Below, piece by piece: positions 46,342-52,240 of a DNA stretch of 52,240 bases. Where the stretch lies: contig NZ_LUHJ01000069.1 of NCBI RefSeq assembly GCF_001597745.1, forward strand, positions 1 to 52,240, given 5' to 3'. Within the stretch, counting starts at the first letter, position 1; the number at the start of each line of letters is the position of its first letter. The notes under the pieces were generated by a model that saw only the letters and a list, made by a program, of their open reading frames with translations, was not told the DNA's origin and did no database searches. Source of the stretch: Anabaena sp. 4-3. Its GTDB lineage: Bacteria > Cyanobacteriota > Cyanobacteriia > Cyanobacteriales > Nostocaceae. Position numbers and translations under genes: made by a program.

Positions 46342-46767
46342 TTATACCCCATGCCCCCTTGCTTGAATGATACTCAAGACAATGAGAGTACCACAGCTAA
46401 GAGAGCCAATGCCAAACATTAGCGATCGCAATAGCGGTATATTCAAAATATAAAACATTGAATATAGCAACCGAGCTACAACAAAGGCGATCGCAGCCCA
46501 TGCTGCTGTAGAAGAATTCACACCAGTAACATAAGCCATGAGTGCAGCCGCCGCAAATACCATGAACGCTTCAAAAGAATTTTGATGCGCCCAAGTAGCT
46601 CTTTGGGCATAAGCTGGCAATTTATCAAACATAGCGCGAGGGGCAGAAACATCATAGCCAACTCGCGCACGCGCATACCCTACAACTAAAAATGGCAGGT
46701 AAATTAATATCGCAGCTGCGGCGATCGCATACAAAAAAATAATCATGAATCTATAATCTATAGCCAT
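46342..46767 (-). CDS. MAPEG family membrane protein
   Basis: This 141-residue protein has four membrane helices (about 8-28, 58-78, 82-103, 116-136) and the MAPEG-type RATWAHQNSFEAFMVF segment followed by ARLLYSMFYI. MAPEG enzymes are small membrane glutathione-dependent proteins; bacterial members of this size are mostly uncharacterised. It is close to a soluble GST, but the two are convergently placed and separated by yajQ. Confidence 0.85.
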   Translation of the reverse strand: MAIDYRFMIIFLYAIAAAAILIYLPFLVVGYARARVGYDVSAPRAMFDKLPAYAQRATWAHQNSFEAFMVFAAAALMAYVTGVNSSTAAWAAIAFVVARLLYSMFYILNIPLLRSLMFGIGSLSCGTLIVLSIIQARGHGV

Positions 46768-46814
46768 TAGTCTATAGTCGGTGAGTTATGGGACTATTGA
46801 CTATTGACTGTGGA

Positions 46815-47318
46815 CTAATCAAAGTAGAAAAGTGTCACCACCTTTCTTTGTTCTTCAGCTTCGCTACAAGTTTGTAGCAGAGTGCGACTGTCATGAAATG
46901 CGAAGCAAATCAGCTGCTGACAACGGGAAACAATTTCCTTATTGCACAAGTAACTAGCTTCAGCCAGAGACAAGTTATCATTACTAGGATTTTCTACCAA
47001 GTGCATAACCTGTTCTAGTTGCTGCCGTGATTCTAGGGGCTGGCGTTCCAAGCTTTGGGGCAGAATTACTGTCAACAAATTAGGATCAGCCCGCATTGCT
47101 CCTTTAATGGCAGCTGAGTTAGTACCCGTAGCACCGGATGTAATGACTCGATTACCCGCTAAAACTAGGGCATAAGTCATCATTTCAATGAGATTTTGAT
47201 GCGTGATTGGCACATGGCGCGAACCCAGCAAGGCAATTCTTTTAGAACCGGTTTGCTGGATTGTCGCCAATTCTTGCGCTAACGTATCGAGGTTGATGAG
47301 GTCTATTGACTGACTCAA
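46815..47318 (-). CDS. DprA/SLOG-like Rossmann-fold protein
   Basis: This 167-residue protein has IALLGSRHVP (about 28-37) and the glycine-rich VITSGATGTNSAAIKGA (about 58-74). This fits the SLOG/Rossmann fold shared by DprA and lysine decarboxylase-like proteins. Cyanobacterial members are often called DNA recombination-mediator protein A, yet they are much smaller than true DprA. It probably binds a nucleotide; function unknown. Confidence 0.75.
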   Translation of the reverse strand: MSQSIDLINLDTLAQELATIQQTGSKRIALLGSRHVPITHQNLIEMMTYALVLAGNRVITSGATGTNSAAIKGAMRADPNLLTVILPQSLERQPLESRQQLEQVMHLVENPSNDNLSLAEASYLCNKEIVSRCQQLICFAFHDSRTLLQTCSEAEEQRKVVTLFYFD

Positions 47319-47439
47319 AGACGGAGATAATCAGATTAAACGACCAAGCTATTCTACCAAAGAGCGTGTAAATCCGAAGCGAACTTGAGTTACATACTAC
47401 TAAGTTTTTTGAATTAAGATTTCCGGGGAGTGGAAAATG

Positions 47440-47519
47440 GGCAGGGGGCAGGGGGGCAGGGCGCAGGGGAGAATGACTAATGACTAATAACTAATGACTA
47501 ATGACTAATGACTAATGAC
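47440..47519. repeat. G-rich tract and short tandem ACTAATG heptamers
   Basis: A GGGGGCAGGG-type tract is followed by about six heptamers of ACTAATG (one with A for G). The last copy runs into the end of the next gene: its final codons and TAG stop (minus strand) lie in the repeat. The same heptamer dominates 51415-51520. Confidence 0.85.
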
Positions 47520-48596
47520 GGGTGTTAAACCCAACTTTGATAAGAGGCGATCGCTATCAAAGTGTTCAGCCATTAACTGACGAATACACTCAACTTTGAT
47601 TGGCTCATGTACCCGCACTTGCCCAAAGGTACGGTCAACTATTTCTACAGTGGTGAGGGTATCCAAGTCAACGGACAAAATGGGGATTTCTAACTCTTCC
47701 GCACGACTGAGAATAAACTGCTGTGGCGGCAATTGTCCGGTGAGAATCAGACATTGGGTAGAAGTTTCTAAGGCGGCTTGTTGAATTTCCACGCGATCGC
47801 CTCCTGTCACCACTGCCATATTCCGCCGTTTGCGGAAATATTTCACAGCCGCATTAACGTTCATCGCACCAATGGCTAGACTTTCCACCATTAAATCTAA
47901 GCGATCGCTACGACAAAGAACTTCGGCGTTTAGCTGTTTGACTAATTCCCCGACACTGACACTACGAAGTAAATCATTTTCGGGTAGCATTCCTAGGACT
48001 GCGATACCTTGCTTTTCTAAGTATGGGCGGAGGAAATTCTCCACGGTTTCTAACTCCTTGCTGGGAACGTCGTTGATCACAATTCCCATCAAGCGATCGC
48101 CTATGCGCTGCTTGGCTGATAATATCGACTCTACAGAGATTAGCGATTGATAGCGATTGACCAACACTACACCAGCATCTAACACTTGTGCCACCTGTAG
48201 CAAAGATAAATTAAACAGATGACCTTCCACCAGATCGCCAGGCCCTTCTAACAGCACTAAATCCCCTCTAGGAATTTGTAAATACTGCTCAATTAAAGAC
48301 TGACGATAATCAGTTGAGTCTTCACCACTTAAGCGTCTTTGCACATTGGTTTCATTCAAAGCCAGCATTGTCGGCACAATCCGGTTTGCCGAGAGATTCA
48401 GACTATGAGTAATAAACTGGACATCTTCATCAACTACAGAGCCATCAGATGTACTCAAACAATTGCCTAGGGGTTTACCGTAAGCAATTTCTAATCCTTT
48501 TTGCTGTAGCTGATGAGACAAACCCAAAACTGTTGCTGACTTACCACTGTAAGCCTCAGTTGAGCCAATCAGCAAATATTTAGCAGATTTTGGCAC
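47505..48596 (-). CDS. Phosphotransacetylase-like P-loop/DRTGG protein
   Basis: This 363-residue protein has an N-terminal BioD/CobB-like P-loop ATPase domain (IGSTEAYSGKSATVLG, residues 9-24; LLEGPGDLVEG) and a C-terminal DRTGG domain from about 215, with VVTGGDRVEIQQAA. The same two domains form the N-terminal part of long phosphate acetyltransferases, but the catalytic PTA domain is absent. Its function is unknown; a regulatory or ligand-binding role is likely. Its last residues VISH and stop codon fall in a heptamer repeat. Confidence 0.85.
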   Translation of the reverse strand: MPKSAKYLLIGSTEAYSGKSATVLGLSHQLQQKGLEIAYGKPLGNCLSTSDGSVVDEDVQFITHSLNLSANRIVPTMLALNETNVQRRLSGEDSTDYRQSLIEQYLQIPRGDLVLLEGPGDLVEGHLFNLSLLQVAQVLDAGVVLVNRYQSLISVESILSAKQRIGDRLMGIVINDVPSKELETVENFLRPYLEKQGIAVLGMLPENDLLRSVSVGELVKQLNAEVLCRSDRLDLMVESLAIGAMNVNAAVKYFRKRRNMAVVTGGDRVEIQQAALETSTQCLILTGQLPPQQFILSRAEELEIPILSVDLDTLTTVEIVDRTFGQVRVHEPIKVECIRQLMAEHFDSDRLLSKLGLTPVISH

Positions 48597-48926
48597 ACAT
48601 GCACTCCTAATTGCAAAAGGATGTAAAACCCAGCCAGGTGTTTATTAATTTTAGTTCCTTCCGACAGAAGTCTGATGCGATCGCCAAATTAAATTTCCCT
48701 AAATATCCTTGTTTTTCTGTAACTTTATTATGATAAAATAATATATATTTATACTAAAAGTTTATCATTTTTAGGTGTATTAAGATATGATTGTTAGTTT
48801 TACTTAAAAATGATTTTGTCTGAGATTTTCTATTACCTCAAGACGAGACTTGAATCAGATCAACAAGGGTGTAAGGGCGATGAATTAGAACTTTCCCTGA
48901 CACCCATAAGAATTAAATTAACTAAA
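48597..48926. other. 330-base intergenic region
   Basis: AT-rich DNA between two co-directional genes. I see no gene, terminator hairpin or repeat, apart from one HIP1 site near 48677. Confidence 0.4.
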
Positions 48927-49301
48927 TTATTCGTCGATACGGAGTAATTTACGGTAGAAAGATTGTGAAAAATCAGTAATTTTATAACGTTTATAATTTT
49001 CCATTAATTCAATCAAAAAATTAATAAATTCAAAACTTGCCATCATCACTTCATAACTTAAATCAGCATTACCATCAAACTGCATCCGGCAACGGGTTAA
49101 ATCGGAAGGTAGAGTAGCAACATTCCAAGAAACGACAAAGGGTACATTTTCACCAGCTTCTATTTTACGATGTCCTTCCAAAATGCCTTTTTGATAGAGA
49201 CTGATAGCATAGGGCAGTAAATTGCGCTTTGTACCTTGAATGTAAGGCATATAAACGCTGGCTTGTTGTGGAGTCACAGGCTGAATGTTTTCAAAAGACA
49301 T
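48927..49301 (-). CDS. ebsA: EbsA-like protein (type IV pilus / biofilm-related)
   Basis: This 124-residue protein starts at ATG 49301 (MSFENIQPVTPQQASVYMPYIQG); an in-frame start 11 codons earlier is less likely. It is a soluble cyanobacterium-specific protein with FINFLIELMENYKRYK near the C-terminus. From memory this matches EbsA, which in Synechococcus elongatus is needed for type IV pilus assembly and biofilm self-suppression. I cannot verify by search. It precedes the phosphotransacetylase-like gene in the same direction. Confidence 0.6.
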   Translation of the reverse strand: MSFENIQPVTPQQASVYMPYIQGTKRNLLPYAISLYQKGILEGHRKIEAGENVPFVVSWNVATLPSDLTRCRMQFDGNADLSYEVMMASFEFINFLIELMENYKRYKITDFSQSFYRKLLRIDE

Positions 49302-49861
49302 AGTTGACAACTGAGGATATAGGTGTCTCTCCATGAAGTATTCCCAAAAAGTTTATGATGCACACAGTTAAAAGCAGAAGGTAGCAATTGATTCTCCCAG
49401 TGCTTCAAAAGCAAAATTTTGGATTCTCTAGCATCCGGTGTTCCCTGTCCTAAATTTATTGATGGGATTTCTCCTCTGCTGCCTTCAACACCTCTGAATT
49501 CGCCCATAACAAGAGCAGCATCAAAAGTTACTGCTAAGAAATATTAAAATCTCAGTTACAATAGGGCTGCATTAGCTTTTTTGAAGCTGGGCGCAATAAT
49601 ACGGCAAATACTCCCTCCTCAAGGGGTAAATGCTGTAATTGCACTTTCTGCCAACAATAAACTGTTGCTACTTTGCCCCAAACTCAGTTCCCTATTTTGG
49701 AACGCATCTAGTTGTCTAGTAAGTTATGAGTCGTAGTTACTACCGGATTACTATCTAGTACAGCTAAAGAGGGATAAAGTTGACTCACACAGTTTAGTGT
49801 TACCTGATTCCCAGCTTCTTTTGAGGTGTAGACAAATACTGGTTTTTGTATCAAGTAACTT
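49302..49861. other. 560-base intergenic region between divergent genes
   Basis: It holds the starts of the EbsA-like gene and the glycosyltransferase gene. A minus-strand frame (49274-49507) overlaps the EbsA-like gene and has no protein-like features, so I reject it. No RNA or repeat is evident. Confidence 0.4.
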
Positions 49862-51292
49862 ATGCCAGCGAATTCCTGGCCCGACAACGATTCCTACAAA
49901 GAACTTGATCCACTCAACTCCTTGTTGTCTGACCTATCAGTAACTGAGGAGTCGGTGGTAGAAACACGGGATTTGTCTTTACCATCCCGGTTTCAAGGGC
50001 GTAGAGGTAAAGCTGCTCTAGTTTTAACCATAGTCTGGAGTAGCACCCTCGCCTTACATTTAGCTTCCTGGGGTTCTCTCTTTATCCTTGGACTGACTAC
50101 CCTCCTAGGGATTCATGCTTTGGTGATAGTGTTTGCTAAACCCCGCCGCTACCAAAAAGAAATACAGGGCGAATTGCCCTTGATCTCTATATTGGTAGCT
50201 GCGAAAAATGAGGAGGCTGTAATTGGTAAATTAGTCAAAAATCTTTGTAATCTGGAATATCCTAACGGGCAATACGAAGTTTGGATTATTGACGATCACA
50301 GTAGCGACAAAACCCCCGATGTGTTAGCGGAACTAGCCCAGGAGTACGGCAATCTCAAGGTAATCAGGCGTTCTGCTCAAGCCACTGGCGGTAAATCAGG
50401 GGCATTAAATCAAGTTTTGCCATTGACAAAAGGCGAAATTATCGCCGTGTTTGATGCTGATGCTCAAGTAGCATCAGACTTATTACTTCAGGTAGTGCCT
50501 TTGTTCCAACGGGAAAAGGTGGGGGCGGTGCAGGTGCGAAAAGCGATTCTGCAAGCAGAACCTGGCGCGAACGGCAACGCCAAAAAAAACTTTTGGACAA
50601 AGGGTCAAATGGCGGAAATGGCTCTCGACACTTGGTTTCAGCAGCAGCGTGCTGCTTTGGGTGGCATTGGTGAACTGCGAGGTAATGGCCAATTTGTTCG
50701 CCGTGCAGCTTTAGAAAGTTTTGGGGGATGGAATGAAGAAACCATCACGGATGACTTAGATATGACTTTCCGCCTGCATTTAGATAATTGGGATATTGAA
50801 TGTGTATTCTACCCATTCGTGCAGGAAGAAGGTGTTACCAATGCGATCGCACTTTGGCATCAACGCAACCGTTGGGCAGAGGGCGGTTATCAACGCTATC
50901 TAGATTATTGGGATCTCATCCTCAAAAACCGCATGGGTACGCGCAAAACCTGGGATTTACTCATGTTCTTGCTCACCATGTATATTCTGCCTACAGCAGC
51001 CATCCCAGATTTATTAATATCCCTGGCTCGCCATCGCCTACCAATTTTAGCCCCGGTTACTACCTTGTCGGTAGCTATGTCAGTTGTAGGTATGTATGCT
51101 GGTTTGAAGCGCATACGCCAAGAGCAAAAATTTAACGTTTCCACACCTTTTGTATTACTGCTGCAAACAGTGCGCGGTACTTTGTATATGTTGCACTGGT
51201 TAGTAGTAATGAGCAGTACCACAGCACGGATGTCAGTTAGACCAAAACGCCTCAAGTGGGTGAAAACCGTGCATACAGGTAGTGGACATTAA
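49862..51292 (+). CDS. Cellulose-synthase-like family 2 glycosyltransferase
   Basis: This 476-residue membrane enzyme should polymerise or transfer a sugar from a nucleotide sugar on the cytoplasmic face. Two membrane helices (about 52-70, 74-92) precede the GT2 domain with Asp144-Asp145 in IIDDHSSD, DAD at 198-200, TDDLD at 296-300 and the processive-type Q-x-x-RW motif QRNRW (334-338). Three more helices follow (about 363-385, 396-414, 428-451). These motifs are those of processive beta-glycan synthases. The product is unknown; extracellular polysaccharide is likely. Confidence 0.9.
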   Translation: MPANSWPDNDSYKELDPLNSLLSDLSVTEESVVETRDLSLPSRFQGRRGKAALVLTIVWSSTLALHLASWGSLFILGLTTLLGIHALVIVFAKPRRYQKEIQGELPLISILVAAKNEEAVIGKLVKNLCNLEYPNGQYEVWIIDDHSSDKTPDVLAELAQEYGNLKVIRRSAQATGGKSGALNQVLPLTKGEIIAVFDADAQVASDLLLQVVPLFQREKVGAVQVRKAILQAEPGANGNAKKNFWTKGQMAEMALDTWFQQQRAALGGIGELRGNGQFVRRAALESFGGWNEETITDDLDMTFRLHLDNWDIECVFYPFVQEEGVTNAIALWHQRNRWAEGGYQRYLDYWDLILKNRMGTRKTWDLLMFLLTMYILPTAAIPDLLISLARHRLPILAPVTTLSVAMSVVGMYAGLKRIRQEQKFNVSTPFVLLLQTVRGTLYMLHWLVVMSSTTARMSVRPKRLKWVKTVHTGSGH

Positions 51293-51414
51293 CCACTTGA
51301 GAAAATTCAAAACTCCCAATGCAAAATCCCAAATTACATTTTGGATTTTGCATTTTTTTTGGCGGACTGGGGACTGGGGGAGTGGGGGGAGATGAGGGAG
51401 TGGGGGGAGAAAAA

Positions 51415-51521
51415 CTAATGACTAATGACTAATGACTAATAACTAATAACTAATGACTAATGACTAATGACTAATGACTAATGACTAATGACTAATGACT
51501 AATGACTAATGACTAATGACT
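51415..51521. repeat. Long tandem ACTAATG heptamer array
   Basis: About fifteen consecutive heptamers of ACTAATG, with three ACTAATA variants grouped near the start, separate the glycosyltransferase and dnaX genes (convergent). A G-rich tract precedes it (51361-51409). It is a short tandemly repeated sequence of the kind used for strain typing in Nostocales. Confidence 0.9.
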
Positions 51522-52240
51522 TCAATCATCATCTGGCAAGTTATCTACCAATTCTGATGTACTGATTTCGCTTAATTCTTCGCTATCCTCGCTTAATCTG
51601 ACAAGTTGCCCATCAAAGAATTGTGCTAAACGTTGGGCAGCGATCGCCACTTCATCGGTTTCCCAATTTGCTAAAGGTGCTGGTTGGGGTGATGGTGTTG
51701 GCGTTTTCGCGCCTCCTGTACTTTTGACTACCGCTTCTGTTTTTGCTGGTGGGGCTGGTACTGGTGGCTGTGGTGTGGGTGTGGGTGCTGGTGGTTTTTG
51801 GTTGTGATAACTAGGTGGCGGTGGCTGCTTGACAGTCTGGGAACCGTTACCTCTAGCTGGTGGTTCTTTCCTGGCGGTGGCAGAATTTGAGGGAGTAGCT
51901 TTTTCTAGAGTTACCAACACTTCCCTTTGGAAAGTTTGTCCAAAAGCCGCAGTAATCATCGGTAAATCAGATTTAACTTTGTCATACCATGCAGGTTTGA
52001 CACCAACACGGGCTGTTGCACCATCAAATTCAATTAGATGACACATTTGCCCCAGTAAAGCACGTCTGGATATTTGCTGAATATTACTCACTACCTGCTG
52101 CCAAATTTGAGCAAAATCAAATTGTGATGGCTCAACAAATGTCTCAGTAGGTTGTGGGGGAGGTGGGGGAGGTGGGGGAGATGAGAAAGATGGGGGAGAT
52201 GGGGGAGATGAGGGAGATGGGGGAGATGGGGGAGGGGGGG
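51522..52240 (-). CDS. dnaX: DNA polymerase III subunit tau/gamma, C-terminal part (5' end beyond the window)
   Basis: The reading frame is open from 51522 to the right edge with no stop, so the gene starts outside the window; a GTG at 52091 is only an internal codon. Visible at 52091-52130 is FDFAQIWQQVVSNIQQISR. It is followed by a domain with ALLGQMCHLIEFDGATARVGVKPAWYDKV, which matches the C-terminal region of cyanobacterial DnaX. After it come a Pro/Thr-rich linker and an acidic tail ending NLPDDD. Upstream, a repeat in the DNA encodes Ser-Pro-Pro units. The AAA+ clamp-loader domain lies beyond the window. Confidence 0.75.
   Translation of the reverse strand, partial: PPPPSPPSPSSPPSPPSFSSPPPPPPPPQPTETFVEPSQFDFAQIWQQVVSNIQQISRRALLGQMCHLIEFDGATARVGVKPAWYDKVKSDLPMITAAFGQTFQREVLVTLEKATPSNSATARKEPPARGNGSQTVKQPPPPSYHNQKPPAPTPTPQPPVPAPPAKTEAVVKSTGGAKTPTPSPQPAPLANWETDEVAIAAQRLAQFFDGQLVRLSEDSEELSEISTSELVDNLPDDD
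52153..52240. repeat. Tandem 9-bp GGGGGAGAT-type repeat inside dnaX
   Basis: Nine-base units (GGGGGAGAT and the variants GGGGGAGGT and GAGGGAGAT) run to the edge of the window. Read on the minus strand they stay in frame and encode Ser-Pro-Pro or Pro-Pro-Pro triplets, giving a Pro-rich linker upstream of the tau C-terminal region. The array may continue beyond the window. Confidence 0.85.

Noticed and set aside
46121-46422. Overlapping frames between the yajQ-type and MAPEG genes on both strands
   Set aside because: The DNA is G/C-tract low-complexity sequence (CTCCCTGCTCCCT type); the translations are not protein-like.
47440-47519. Heptamer arrays as CRISPR
   Set aside because: Units are seven bases with no spacers; they are simple tandem repeats.
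49274-49507. 77-codon minus-strand frame overlapping the EbsA-like gene
   Set aside because: It overlaps the conserved start region of the neighbouring gene in another frame and has no recognisable features.
51522-52091. A separate 189-residue gene starting at GTG 52091
   Set aside because: The frame stays open to the right edge and the upstream codons form a continuous DnaX-like sequence, so this is the 3' part of a longer gene.

Overview
The window is chromosomal DNA from a filamentous, probably heterocyst-forming cyanobacterium of the Nostoc/Anabaena group. Three things point there: photosystem genes (psbA for D1 and a 31-codon psaM), many GCGATCGC (HIP1) octamers, and short tandem heptamer repeats plus palindromic intergenic repeats typical of Nostocales. 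I recognise no rRNA, tRNA, CRISPR array, prophage or complete transposase gene. The species assignment is inference from these marks.

Layout. 0.1-1.7 kb: nagZ and a KTSC-domain protein, convergent around a strong hairpin. 1.8-5.8 kb: a bacteriophytochrome hybrid kinase and its response regulator, divergent from 6.7-9.3 kb: a divergent psbA and an ACT-domain malic enzyme. 9.4-17 kb: a small hypothetical gene, a PhoD-like phosphatase, a cytochrome b561-type protein, and an operon of a flavin monooxygenase with two short-chain dehydrogenases. 17.6-27.6 kb: nine co-directional genes that read as a type IV secretion apparatus (VirB2-, B3-, B4-, B5-, B6-, two B8-, B10- and B9-like) with no relaxase, coupling protein or VirB11 in view. 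28-31.8 kb: two small genes and a stress cluster (two low-temperature-induced-type proteins, Dps, GlsB-type membrane protein). 32-34.6 kb: an AmpG-like permease and an N-acetylglucosamine kinase-like protein, a possible wall-sugar salvage pair linked in theme to nagZ.

34.9-40.3 kb is a compact four-gene operon: a 701-residue GNAT-PIN-ASCH-like protein, a free ASCH protein, McrB and McrC. I read it as an elaborated McrBC-type defence system. It and the type IV locus are the best candidates for an undescribed system. 40.7-51.3 kb is mostly housekeeping: a ribulokinase-type kinase divergent from psaM, a TPR protein, a glutathione S-transferase, YajQ, a MAPEG protein, a DprA/SLOG-like protein, a phosphotransacetylase-like protein, an EbsA-like protein and a cellulose-synthase-like glycosyltransferase. 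The right end is the 3' part of dnaX, reading leftwards and continuing beyond the window.

Small palindromic elements are numerous, and a ~130-bp MITE-like element occurs twice, each time inserted inside a different palindromic repeat. All functional calls come from motif and architecture reading by eye; no database search was run.
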